A program made the position numbers and the translations under genes. Positions 7,777 through 15,346 of a DNA stretch of 22,765 bases are shown piece by piece; the stretch's first letter is position 1; every line of letters begins with the position of its first letter. Where the stretch lies: positions 1-22,765 of IMG/VR virus record IMGVR_UViG_3300022602_000452; one strand, given 5' to 3'. Below the pieces are notes generated by a model. The model saw only the letters and a program-made list of their open reading frames with translations, did not search any database and was not told the DNA's origin. Source of the stretch: a virus.

Positions 7777-8247
7777 ATGGCAAACCCAGGCGTAGCTAAT
7801 AGTTCAGTAATCAATCTTTTGCCCGTACAGGCCGAATATGATGCCAATGGCAACTGCCTGGGTCTTTTTGGTCAAGGCGGAAACGCATTACAAACACCAT
7901 TAAATGCTACTAATTTAAGTATTGAAGGAAATTTAGTAATTTCTGGTGCAAACCCAACATTAGGTTCTGGTTGGGGTACAAATCCTTCTATTCTTGCTAG
8001 CAACACATTTTGTTTTAAAGTAACGGTTGGTACTGGTGGTGCGGCTAATGGAACAATTAATCTTCCAACTGCACCTAATGGATGGCTAGGATTTGCGGCA
8101 GACGTTACTAGCGGTAATGCTGTATTTTTACAATTAACAGGAAGCACCGCTTCTTCAGTAACTTTTACAAGTTATTCAGTTACTACTGGTGCGGCCGCTA
8201 ACATGACTGCTGGGGACATTGTTCTAGTCAACTGCATCGCTTATTAA
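7777..8247 (+). CDS. Putative fibre-anchor paralogue, 156 aa
   Basis: ATG 7777 follows TAAGGAAATAATT. The 156-residue product begins with a module N-S-S-V-I-N-L-L-P-V-Q-A followed by a D-A-N-G-N and G-Q-G pattern. This matches the start of the next, much larger tail-fibre gene (N-S-A-V-Q-N-L-L-P-V-Q-A, D-V-D-G-S, G-Q-G). The remaining 100 residues look beta-rich (W-L-G-F-A-A-D-V-T-S-G-N-A-V-F-L-Q-L-T-G-S) and end C-I-A-Y. The shared N-terminal module suggests both proteins dock on the same virion site, with this one carrying a short distal domain. This is an inference from internal comparison; the family is unknown to me. Confidence 0.65.
   Translation: MANPGVANSSVINLLPVQAEYDANGNCLGLFGQGGNALQTPLNATNLSIEGNLVISGANPTLGSGWGTNPSILASNTFCFKVTVGTGGAANGTINLPTAPNGWLGFAADVTSGNAVFLQLTGSTASSVTFTSYSVTTGAAANMTAGDIVLVNCIAY
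7798..7926 (+). repeat. Fibre N-terminal module, copy 1
   Basis: Residues 8-50 of the 156-aa protein resemble residues 6-50 of the following tail fibre: N-S-x-V-x-N-L-L-P-V-Q-A, then about six residues to a D/N-G motif, then G-Q-G and a G/N-L-x-I strand. The similarity is at protein level; the DNA has diverged. Confidence 0.6.
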
Positions 8248-8255
8248 GGTTTAGT

Positions 8256-10583
8256 ATGACTACACCATCAAATTCTGCGGTACAGAATTTACTGCCGGTT
8301 CAGGCTTACTTTAACGTAGATGGAAGTTTTAATACTTTTATCGGGCAAGGTCAGCCTTTTTACGCTACAGCTAACCCTGTTCAATCAGGTTTAACAATTA
8401 CTAACAGTACGTTAGATAGTAGCCCAATAGGTTCAATTACACCTTCTACTGGTGTTTTTACCAATATTGCTACAAATACTGGCACAATTAGCACTAACGC
8501 TACAGGTGCTACGGATATTGTCAACCTTTTGACACTTCAATCGTATGCAGTTGGAATTAGTTGGAAAGCACCTGTTACTGCTGCGACTACTACAAATATT
8601 ACCCTTTCAGGGCTTCAAACAGTCGATACAGTCAGTTTGGTTGCTGGCAACACAGTCTTAGTCAAAAATCAGTCAAACTCTGCTCAAAACGGCATTTATA
8701 CAGTTTCTAGCGGTGCTTGGACTTATGCGACAGGTTGCACAACTTGGTCGCAATATGTAAGTGCTTTAGTTTTCGTAGAATATGGCGGTCAAGCTGGTTC
8801 AGCATGGTATTGCACAGCACAACCAGGTGGAACACTTGGCACGACTGCAATGACTTGGTCTAATTTTAGTACGGCCGCTAACTATACTGCTGGCACAGGG
8901 TTAACCCTTAGTGGCTATCAATTTAGCATTACAAATACTGCTGTTACTGCTGGTTCTTATGGTTCTGCATCATCTGTAGGCACTTTTACAGTTAATGCCC
9001 AAGGTCAATTAACTGCGGCATCATCTACTTCTATTGCTATTGCTGGCAATCAAATTACTTCTGGAACAATTGGTTCTAGCTATATTAGTGGTTCATATAC
9101 TGGTATTACTGGCGTTGGCACTCTTACTGCTGGTACTTGGAACGCATCAACTATTGGTGTTGCTTATGGTGGAACAGGCGTAGCTACATTAACTGGTCTT
9201 GCATATGGCAATGGTACAAGTGCATTTACGGCCGCTACTGGTTCACAAATTGCTTCTGCAATCGGCACAACATTTGTAACCAATGCTACTAATGCTACAA
9301 ATGCAACAACGTCAACTAATTTAGCTGGCGGTGCGGCTGGTTCATTGCCTTATCAATCAGGTAGTGGTGCAACTACATTTTTGGCCGCTGGTTCAAATGG
9401 TCAATATTTAACATTATCTGGCGGTGTTCCAATCTGGGGTTCATTAGGTAGCATTGTTTCTACATTTAGTGCTGGAACAACTGGATTTACGCCTTCTACA
9501 GCTACTTCTGGCGCTATAACACTTGCTGGTACATTAAATATAGCTAACGGTGGAACAGGTATTACTTCTTTTGGTACTGGCGTACAAACCGCATTAGGAC
9601 AAACTGTAACCGGTTCAGGTGGTATTGTTTTAGCAACTAGCCCAACTTTAGTAACACCAGCATTAGGCACCCCATCATCTGCAACCCTTACAAATGCTAC
9701 TGGTTTGCCAGTATCTACAGGTATTAGCGGATTGGGTACGGGTGTTGCTACAGCATTAGCTGTAAACGTAGGTTCTGCTGGTGCTTTTGTAACAAATGGT
9801 GGGGCATTAGGTACACCATCTAGCGGTGTAGCAACCAATTTAACAGGCACAGCATCAGGTCTTTCAATTGGTGGAAATGCGGCAACTGCCACAACAGCAA
9901 CTAACGCTACAAATACAGCTATTACTGACAATACAAGTTCTAGTTCGACCTGGTACCCAACTATTGTTTCAACAACAACTGGAAATTTACCGCAAACTAC
10001 ATCATCTACTAAATTAAGTTTTGTCCCTTCTACTGGCACTTTAAGTGCAACAGCATTTAGCGGATCAGGGTCATCATTAACTGGAATTGTTACTTCTTTA
10101 ACAGGAACAAGTAACCAGATTAGTGTTTCAGCATCTACTGGATCAGTAACTTTATCAACACCACAATCTATTGGAACATCATCTAGCGTTCAATTTGGTT
10201 CTTTTGGGGTGGGAACGGCCGCATCTGGAACAACTGGTGAAATTCGTGCTACAAATAACGTAACCGCTTATTATTCTTCTGACATAAAGTTTAAAGAAAA
10301 TGTCCGTCAAATTGACAATGCAACACAAAAAGCTATTGCCATAGGTGGAAAATACTTTGATTGGACTGCTGAATATATTGCAAATAAAGGTGGCGCAGAC
10401 GGATATTTTGTTCGCAAAAATGATATTGGTGTTATCGCCCAGGATGTCCAAGCAGTTCTTCCTGAAGCAGTTAGAGCAAGAGAAGATGGCACTTTAGCAG
10501 TAGATTATCAAAAACTTGTGTCATTAGCGTTTGCTGCTATTGCTGAATTACAGGCTGAAATTAATAGCTTAAAAGGTAACTAA
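8256..10583 (+). CDS. Tail fibre with C-terminal S74-type intramolecular chaperone
   Basis: This is the probable receptor-contacting fibre. ATG 8256 follows AAGG. The 775-residue product begins with the anchor module shared with the previous gene (about 6-50). A W-K-A-P-V-T-A-A-T-T-T-N-I-T-L-S-G region comes next (about 105-210), with the pattern V-L-V-K-N-Q-S-N-S-A-Q-N-G-I-Y-T-V common in phage fibres. A long Thr/Ser/Gly/Ala-rich shaft with recurring G-G-T-G and G-T-P-S-S elements follows. The end (about 674-773) is a Peptidase_S74 domain: S-S-D-I-K-F-K-E-N-V, G-V-I-A-Q-D-V-Q-A-V-L-P-E-A-V, V-D-Y-Q-K-L-V and a final helix. In characterised members this domain trimerises the fibre and then cuts itself off at the Ser-Asp pair (here S675-D676). 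Two of the window's three GCWGC sites lie in this gene. A 212-aa antisense frame here is a shadow. Confidence 0.9.
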   Translation: MTTPSNSAVQNLLPVQAYFNVDGSFNTFIGQGQPFYATANPVQSGLTITNSTLDSSPIGSITPSTGVFTNIATNTGTISTNATGATDIVNLLTLQSYAVGISWKAPVTAATTTNITLSGLQTVDTVSLVAGNTVLVKNQSNSAQNGIYTVSSGAWTYATGCTTWSQYVSALVFVEYGGQAGSAWYCTAQPGGTLGTTAMTWSNFSTAANYTAGTGLTLSGYQFSITNTAVTAGSYGSASSVGTFTVNAQGQLTAASSTSIAIAGNQITSGTIGSSYISGSYTGITGVGTLTAGTWNASTIGVAYGGTGVATLTGLAYGNGTSAFTAATGSQIASAIGTTFVTNATNATNATTSTNLAGGAAGSLPYQSGSGATTFLAAGSNGQYLTLSGGVPIWGSLGSIVSTFSAGTTGFTPSTATSGAITLAGTLNIANGGTGITSFGTGVQTALGQTVTGSGGIVLATSPTLVTPALGTPSSATLTNATGLPVSTGISGLGTGVATALAVNVGSAGAFVTNGGALGTPSSGVATNLTGTASGLSIGGNAATATTATNATNTAITDNTSSSSTWYPTIVSTTTGNLPQTTSSTKLSFVPSTGTLSATAFSGSGSSLTGIVTSLTGTSNQISVSASTGSVTLSTPQSIGTSSSVQFGSFGVGTAASGTTGEIRATNNVTAYYSSDIKFKENVRQIDNATQKAIAIGGKYFDWTAEYIANKGGADGYFVRKNDIGVIAQDVQAVLPEAVRAREDGTLAVDYQKLVSLAFAAIAELQAEINSLKGN
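8271..8405 (+). repeat. Fibre N-terminal module, copy 2
   Basis: This is the counterpart of the module at 7798-7926, encoding N-S-A-V-Q-N-L-L-P-V-Q-A, then D-G-S and G-Q-G. It is followed by the fibre shaft instead of a short beta domain. Confidence 0.6.
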
Positions 10584-10585
10584 TC

Positions 10586-11569
10586 ATGACGATGAACTCG
10601 TCAGGGCCTATTAGTTTAGCGGGAACTACTGCTGGCGTTTCTATTGAAATAGAAAATGGCGGTAATGGCACTACCCAAATCAGCCTTAACGATTCAGCAG
10701 TCAGAAGTTTAGCTGGCGTTCCTAGCGGCGCTATTACAATGCCAACAAACTTTTATGGTAAAGCTAATACTTATTCAGCATCTTATGTAATCGTAGCTGG
10801 TGGTGGCGGTGGTGCATCAAACTTTGGTGGTGGCGGTGGTGCTGGTGGATATTTAGCTTCAACTGCAACACTTACTAAAGGTAGTGTTTATACAGTAACA
10901 GTCGGTGCTGGCGGCCCTAATACCACTAATCAACAAGGCTTTTCTGGTTCTAATTCTTTAATTAGTTCAGTAGCTACTGCAACTGGTGGCGGCGGCGGCG
11001 GCGGAGTTAGTGGTAGGGCTGGATTAAGCGGTGGATCAGGCGGTGGCGGTGGCGGTAATAATCAAGGTGGAGCAGGCGGTGCTGGCACGTCAGGTCAAGG
11101 CTATGCTGGCGGTACTTCCCCATCTGGTAACTATGGTGGCGGTGGCGGTGGCGGTGCTAGTGGAGTTGGCCAAGATGGCACAGACTCAAGCGGTCAGGGA
11201 GGCGGTAATGGCGGTAATGGAAATTCAACGTCAATTACAGGTTCTTCAGTAACATACGCTGGCGGTGGCGGTGGCGGTGGCTATGACCCTTATGGAGTTG
11301 GTGCTGGTTCAGGTGGTTCTGGCGGTGGCGGTGCTGGAAGTTCAAGTCCCGGTGCATCAGGCACTAATGGTTCAACTAATACTGGTGGGGGCGGTGGCGG
11401 CGGTGGTGGTGGATCAAACAATGGTGCTTCTGCTGGTGGTAGCGGTATTGTTATTATTTCTGTTCCAACTGCTAATTATTCAGGCACGACAACAGGTTCG
11501 CCAACAGTTACAACTAATGGTTCTAATACAGTTATGAAATTTACTTCATCAGGAAGCTACACAGCATGA
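10586..11569 (+). CDS. Glycine-rich fibre or adhesin protein
   Basis: ATG 10586 stands 9 bases after AAAAGG. The 327-residue product has an N-terminal domain (1-60) with I-S-L-A-G-T-T-A-G-V-S-I, A-V-R-S-L-A-G-V and F-Y-G-K-A, a start I recognise from many phage tail proteins. A beta segment S-Y-V-I-V-A leads into a long polyglycine region (about 72-287) with many runs of five to ten Gly. The C-terminus returns to beta sequence, G-I-V-I-I-S-V-P-T-A and V-M-K-F-T-S-S-G-S-Y-T-A, typical of the glycine-rich domain of phage tail proteins. Polyglycine-II bundles form the receptor-binding tip of T-even gp38 adhesins, and a similar function is possible here (inference). It overlaps the next gene by four bases (ATGA). 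Confidence 0.8.
   Translation: MTMNSSGPISLAGTTAGVSIEIENGGNGTTQISLNDSAVRSLAGVPSGAITMPTNFYGKANTYSASYVIVAGGGGGASNFGGGGGAGGYLASTATLTKGSVYTVTVGAGGPNTTNQQGFSGSNSLISSVATATGGGGGGGVSGRAGLSGGSGGGGGGNNQGGAGGAGTSGQGYAGGTSPSGNYGGGGGGGASGVGQDGTDSSGQGGGNGGNGNSTSITGSSVTYAGGGGGGGYDPYGVGAGSGGSGGGGAGSSSPGASGTNGSTNTGGGGGGGGGGSNNGASAGGSGIVIISVPTANYSGTTTGSPTVTTNGSNTVMKFTSSGSYTA
10799..11447 (+). repeat. GGTGGC-type polyglycine low-complexity tract
   Basis: The DNA is dominated by alternating GGT and GGC codons, with the longest Gly runs around 10990, 11140, 11262 and 11388-11412. The repeats are in units of three, so slippage would change glycine-run lengths without a frameshift. Two GATC sites, rare elsewhere in the window, lie here (11034 and 11412). 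Confidence 0.8.
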
Positions 11570-11931
11570 GTCATTTTGCAAAAGTAGAAAATGGCGTAGT
11601 GACAGAAGTAATAGCTATTACGCAAGAATTGATTAATTCAGGCTTGTGGGGCGACCCTACAACTTGGATTCCTACTTCTTACAATACTAGAGGTGGGGTT
11701 CATTATGCACCTGACAGCAATACACCCGATGGCGGTGTAGCTTTAAATATGAATTTTGCTGGAGTTGGATTTAATTGGGATGGAAAAGGCTTTTATGCAT
11801 CTTCACCATATCCAAGTTGGGTATTTGATGAAAAAACTTATTTATGGCAACCCCCTGTTGCTTATCCTACAGATGGTAAATTTTATGTTTGGGATGAAAG
11901 CATTGTTAATTGGAAAGAAATTATAAAATGA
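11566..11931 (+). CDS. Conserved hypothetical protein of a type common in aquatic phages, 121 aa
   Basis: This frame begins at an ATGA overlap with the glycine-rich gene and ends at TGA 11929-11931. The product starts M-S-H-F-A-K-V-E-N-G-V-V-T-E-V-I-A-I and later has N-F-A-G-V-G-F-N-W-D, Y-P-S-W-V-F-D-E-K-T-Y-L-W-Q-P-P-V and Y-P-T-D-G-K-F-Y-V-W-D-E. I recognise this Trp/Tyr-rich pattern (H-F-A-K, then N-x-A-G-I-G, then P-S-W-x-x-x-x-x-x-x-W-x-A/P-P) from uncharacterised proteins widespread in cyanophages and other aquatic phages, often near fibre genes. The biochemical role is unknown to me. A virion or fibre-associated function is suggested by position. Confidence 0.75.
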   Translation: MSHFAKVENGVVTEVIAITQELINSGLWGDPTTWIPTSYNTRGGVHYAPDSNTPDGGVALNMNFAGVGFNWDGKGFYASSPYPSWVFDEKTYLWQPPVAYPTDGKFYVWDESIVNWKEIIK

Positions 11932-12239
11932 TTTTTACTTGGAAATTTTTAGAACTTTTTGCTGATGGCGACCAATTGGTTTCTGTTAGTTATTTTCTTT
12001 TTGGAACTGATGGAATTAATACAATTGAATCAAAAGGCAAACATAATTTTACTGATGGAATTGTAAATAAACCATTAGCTGATATTGTTGAATCAGATTT
12101 AGTTCAATGGATTGAAAAAGATACTACCAAGAATGGCTTAAATCCTATAAAATTGGCTATTGAAAACCAATTAAAAGCCCTTGAAACCGCTAAAAAAGTG
12201 GATTTTCCATGGTTAGCTAACACATTTACGGTGGAATAA
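11928..12239 (+). CDS. Hypothetical protein, 103 aa, paired with the upstream gene
   Basis: I place the start at ATG 11928, which overlaps the preceding stop as ATGA; an upstream TTG at 11910 would add six residues without a ribosome site. The 103-residue product begins [17 protein letters not shown], followed by a beta-rich segment and then a helical end ending N-T-F-T-V-E. The 'x-Y/F-T-W-K-I/F' start resembles small cyanophage proteins that accompany a homologue of the upstream gene (memory-based, DUF7936-like, uncertain). No enzymatic motif is seen. Translation is almost certainly coupled to the upstream gene. Confidence 0.65.
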   Translation: MIFTWKFLELFADGDQLVSVSYFLFGTDGINTIESKGKHNFTDGIVNKPLADIVESDLVQWIEKDTTKNGLNPIKLAIENQLKALETAKKVDFPWLANTFTVE

Positions 12240-12240
12240 T

Positions 12241-13212
12241 ATGGCCCAGCCAATTGACATTATTAGCGGTGCATTAAAAGATATTGGCGCTTTGGCGGCT
12301 GGGGAAACACCAACTGCTGATTCGGTACAAGATGCTTTTACAATGATGAATGGTTTGATTGACCAATGGTCTAACGAATCCATGATGGTTAGTTATAAGA
12401 CTGAAATCATATTTCCTATTACCCCAGGTCAAATTCAATACACAATTGGTCCTGGCGGCACAATTGGTTCAGTATTTACAGGTTCTATATCTGGTAACGT
12501 TTTAACTGTTACTTCTATTCAATCTGGTGCAATTGCCCTTGGTATGACAATAAGTGGAACAGGAATAGCTAATGGCACGACTATTACGGCTTTTGGTACA
12601 GGCGCCGGTGGAAACGTTAATGAAGCTGGCACATATACTGTTAGCATCAGCCAAACGGCTTCTTCAACATCCATTAATGCTTATTATCAGCGTCCTCTTG
12701 CTATTCAGTCTAGCTTTGTGCGAATTAATACTAATAGTAACGGTGTTCCTATTATCAACGGGGGTTTGGACTATCCCGTTGCAGTCCTCAATCTTGAAAA
12801 TTATGAAATGATTGGTTTAAAGACCTTATCAGGTCCTTGGCCAAAAGCAATGTATTACCAGCCTAGCGACCCATTAGGCAACATTTATGTATGGCCAAAT
12901 CCATCACAAGGCGAAATGCACATATTTGCTGATACTTTGTTTACACGTTATCAAACAGTTTATGACCAGATTGTGTTACCACAAGGCTATGAATTAGCCC
13001 TTAGATGGTGTCTTGCGGAACGTTTGCTACCTATGTATGGAAAAGCTGACCAAGTAACTTTAGGAATGATTGCTAAATTTGCCGCTGATTCTAAAGCAAC
13101 TTTAAAGCGTACTAATATGCGCCCAATTCAAGCTTCTACATTTAGTGATGCTTTATTAGTTGGCCGTCAAAAAGATGCTGGATGGATATTAACTGGCGGT
13201 TTTTTAAGATAA
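12241..13212 (+). CDS. P22 gp4-like head-completion / tail accessory factor with inserted domain
   Basis: In P22, gp4 binds under the portal to extend the channel and start tail assembly. ATG 12241 follows GTGGAATA and sits 1 bp after the previous stop. Of the 323 residues, the family-like parts are 1-73 ([39 protein letters not shown]) and 150-323 ([31 protein letters not shown]). Between them, residues 79-148 are a beta module, [13 protein letters not shown] and onward, which also occurs in the downstream gp10-like gene. P22 gp4 is only 166 aa. Removing the module leaves Y-T-I-G-P-G-G joined nearly to R-P-L, as in family members I know. Confidence 0.87.
   Translation: MAQPIDIISGALKDIGALAAGETPTADSVQDAFTMMNGLIDQWSNESMMVSYKTEIIFPITPGQIQYTIGPGGTIGSVFTGSISGNVLTVTSIQSGAIALGMTISGTGIANGTTITAFGTGAGGNVNEAGTYTVSISQTASSTSINAYYQRPLAIQSSFVRINTNSNGVPIINGGLDYPVAVLNLENYEMIGLKTLSGPWPKAMYYQPSDPLGNIYVWPNPSQGEMHIFADTLFTRYQTVYDQIVLPQGYELALRWCLAERLLPMYGKADQVTLGMIAKFAADSKATLKRTNMRPIQASTFSDALLVGRQKDAGWILTGGFLR
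12475..12684 (+). repeat. Inserted beta module in the gp4-like gene
   Basis: Residues 79-148 read [13 protein letters not shown], then [15 protein letters not shown], then T-I-T-A-F-G-T-G and a closing [10 protein letters not shown]. The same unit occurs twice in the gp10-like gene. This copy has five extra residues (N-V-N-E-A) just before the closing G-T-Y-T-V strand. Confidence 0.8.
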
Positions 13213-13222
13213 AAGGGGCTAT

Positions 13223-15346
13223 ATGCCGGATTTTGGATTTATTGGCCCATCATACGAAGCCCCGTCCATCTATCAAGATGCACAGGAATGTATTAATTTT
13301 CGTCCTGAAACTGACCCATTAAAACAACCTGGTCAAAATGGCGTTGTAGCTTTATATCCAACGCCAGGATTAACTGTTGTATCACAATTATTTAATCAAG
13401 ATGAAGTACGTGGGATGCGTACTGTTTCGGGCGGTCAATATTGCGTTGCAGTATGTGGTCAATATGTATATGTTTTAACGTCTAATTTAACGCCTACTTT
13501 AGTAGGTACTTTAAATAGTAGTTCTGGTCATGTAGGAATTACAGATAATGGCCAATACGTTTACATTACTGACGGTTCTTATCGTTATGCTTGGCGCATT
13601 TCTAATCCGGCATCAGCCCAATTTATTGGTTCAGTATCAGGGACAACCCTAACTGTTACATTAATGAAATCTGGCACGATTGCCGTAGGACAACAATTAT
13701 TTGGTCTTGGCGTAACACCTGAAACCATTATTACAGGTCTTGGAACAGGTACAGGTGGTGTTGGCACATATACAATTAATTTAAGTCAAACTGAAACATC
13801 AGAAGTATTTAATTCTTCTGCAACTGCCGCTACATTTACTGGTTCGCTTTCTGGTGGAATTTTAACTGTAACTGCCGTGTCTAATGGAACTTTATACCCT
13901 GGACAAACTATTCAAGGTTCTACAGTCAACGCTGGAACCGTTATTACAGCTTATGGTGGCAATACAGTATTAAGCAATAGTATTGTTACTGGTGGTAGCG
14001 GTTATGCAATTAACGATATTGTTACAGCAATTGGTGGAATTTATACTGTTCCGGTTAGTTATACAGTTACCGCTGTTACTGCTGGTGTTGTCACAGGGTT
14101 AACCATAACTACTTCTGGCCAATCTAATTCTTATAGCGTAGAACCTTCCAATCCAGTATCTTTTTCCACAAACGGAAACGGGACGGGTTTAACTTGTAAT
14201 TTAACGTTTGGTACTGGTATTGGCGGAACAGGTAGCTATACAGTTAATGGCACACAAACTGTAACTTCTAGGACAATGTATGCGCTTAACTTTACGGTTT
14301 TGCCATCTTCTGATGGCGCTTTTACTGGTGCGAATGTTGTTGACATTGTTGATAACTATTTTGTTTATAACAGGCCTAATACTCAACAATGGGGTTGTTC
14401 TAACATTCTTTCCCCCATTTCTAATCAATTAAACTTTAGTTCTAAAGATGGTTCGCCTGACAATTTAGTGTCGATTATTGTATCTAACCGTGAAGTATTT
14501 TTAATGGGTGAAACATCATCTGAAGTATGGATTGATGCTGGTCTGTTTCCATTTCCATTCCAAAGGATTCCAGGAACTAATACCCAACATGGTATTGCCG
14601 CCCCATTTAGTACGGCCAGAATTGGTAATTCATTTGCCTATGTAAGCCGAAATATTCGTGGCCAAGCACAAATTATGATGATGAACGGCTATATTCCAAC
14701 ACGAATTTCTACCCATGCTGTAGAAAATACACTTTTGGACCAATATATTGAAGATGCAATTGCTTACACTTATCAATTAGAAGGTCATGAAGTTTATGTA
14801 GTTACATTCCCAACAATTGATTTAACTTGGGCATATGACATTTCTACAGGAATGTGGCACAAATGGCTTTCTGTTGACAATCAAAACGTTTTTCATAGAC
14901 ACCGTTCTAATTGCCAAGCTAACTTCCAAAACATGAATTTGGTAGGTGATTACCAAAATGGTTTAATTTATATGCTTGACCAAGCTAATTACACCGATAA
15001 TGGCAATGAAATCCGCAGAGTTCGCAGATGCCCACATTTGGTTAGCGATTACCAACGGGAATATTTTCACGAATTACAGATTTATTTCCAGCCAGGCGTA
15101 GGACTTTCTAATGGCCTTGCGGCTAATGAAGTGCCACAGGCTATGTTGCGTTGGTCAGATGATGGCGGTTCTACTTGGTCTAATGAACATTGGACTTCTA
15201 TTGGCGTTCAAGGCGCTTATAAAAACCGTGCTATTTGGCGTAGATTAGGCTTTGCACGGGATAGAGTATTTGAAATAGTTGTTACTGACCCAGTAAAAGC
15301 GGTTATTATTGCGGCAAATCTTAAAGCAGATGCGGGGTCTAACTAA
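13223..15346 (+). CDS. P22 gp10-like packaged-DNA stabilisation / tail hub protein with inserted modules
   Basis: In P22, gp10 forms the hub below gp4 that holds the tailspikes and needle. ATG 13223 follows AAAAGGGG. The 707-residue product (P22 gp10 has 472) has recognisable family ends: 1-133 (F-G-F-I-G-P-S-Y, Q-E-C-I-N-F-R-P-E, Y-P-T-P-G-L, a beta-propeller-like V-G-I-T-D-N-G-Q-Y-V-Y-I-T-D-G) and about 357-707 (D-N-Y-F-V-Y-N-R-P-N-T-Q-Q-W, S-S-E-V-W-I-D-A-G, G-I-A-A-P-F-S, W-A-Y-D-I-S-T-G-M-W-H-K-W). Between them lie two copies of the beta module found in the gp4-like gene (134-198 and 205-351). The second copy is itself split by a further module (246-329). The stop overlaps the next ATG as TAATG. 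Confidence 0.87.
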   Translation: MPDFGFIGPSYEAPSIYQDAQECINFRPETDPLKQPGQNGVVALYPTPGLTVVSQLFNQDEVRGMRTVSGGQYCVAVCGQYVYVLTSNLTPTLVGTLNSSSGHVGITDNGQYVYITDGSYRYAWRISNPASAQFIGSVSGTTLTVTLMKSGTIAVGQQLFGLGVTPETIITGLGTGTGGVGTYTINLSQTETSEVFNSSATAATFTGSLSGGILTVTAVSNGTLYPGQTIQGSTVNAGTVITAYGGNTVLSNSIVTGGSGYAINDIVTAIGGIYTVPVSYTVTAVTAGVVTGLTITTSGQSNSYSVEPSNPVSFSTNGNGTGLTCNLTFGTGIGGTGSYTVNGTQTVTSRTMYALNFTVLPSSDGAFTGANVVDIVDNYFVYNRPNTQQWGCSNILSPISNQLNFSSKDGSPDNLVSIIVSNREVFLMGETSSEVWIDAGLFPFPFQRIPGTNTQHGIAAPFSTARIGNSFAYVSRNIRGQAQIMMMNGYIPTRISTHAVENTLLDQYIEDAIAYTYQLEGHEVYVVTFPTIDLTWAYDISTGMWHKWLSVDNQNVFHRHRSNCQANFQNMNLVGDYQNGLIYMLDQANYTDNGNEIRRVRRCPHLVSDYQREYFHELQIYFQPGVGLSNGLAANEVPQAMLRWSDDGGSTWSNEHWTSIGVQGAYKNRAIWRRLGFARDRVFEIVVTDPVKAVIIAANLKADAGSN
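13622..13816 (+). repeat. Inserted beta module, first copy in the gp10-like gene
   Basis: Residues 134-198: F-I-G-S-V-S-G-T-T-L-T-V-T, S-G-T-I-A-V-G-Q-Q-L, T-I-I-T-G-L-G-T-G-T-G-G-V-G-T-Y-T-I-N-L-S-Q-T. It is alignable without gaps over most of its length with the next copy and, with a 5-residue indel, with the gp4-like copy. Confidence 0.8.
13835..14278 (+). repeat. Inserted beta module, second copy, interrupted
   Basis: The first part (residues 205-244) reads F-T-G-S-L-S-G-G-I-L-T-V-T, G-T-L-Y-P-G-Q-T-I, G-T-V-I-T-A-Y-G. The second part resumes at about residue 330 with G-T-G-I-G-G-T-G-S-Y-T-V-N-G-T-Q-T-V. Joined, the two give one ordinary unit, so the sequence between them is an insertion. 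Confidence 0.75.
13958..14209 (+). repeat. Nested module inside the second beta repeat
   Basis: Residues 246-329 carry V-T-G-G-S-G-Y-A-I-N-D-I-V, V-T-A-V-T-A-G-V-V-T-G-L-T-I-T-T-S-G and G-T-G-L-T-C-N-L-T-F. This 'G-G-S-G-Y-x-x-x-D-x-V ... G-x-V-x-x-x-x-I' pattern is one I know from phage and bacterial surface proteins as a free-standing repeat. Here it sits in the loop between T-A-Y-G and T-G-I-G-G of the outer module. Confidence 0.75.

Noticed and set aside
6003-8200. GCGGCCGC (NotI) motifs recurring in several genes, considered as recombination or linker sites
   Set aside because: They occur in frame at Ala-Ala pairs and are explained by avoidance of GCT/GCA before another GC-starting codon. 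There is no flanking repeat or module boundary.
9401-10039. Antisense open frame of 212 codons
   Set aside because: It lies opposite the fibre shaft, whose Thr/Ala/Gly-rich codons rarely give stops on the other strand. Its product is a Val/Pro/Ala-rich mirror with no motif, and it would run against an otherwise one-way operon.
10799-11447. Repeated GGTGGC units, considered as a CRISPR array or tandem-repeat element
   Set aside because: There are no regular spacer/repeat periods, and the units are in-frame glycine codons of an evident coding gene.
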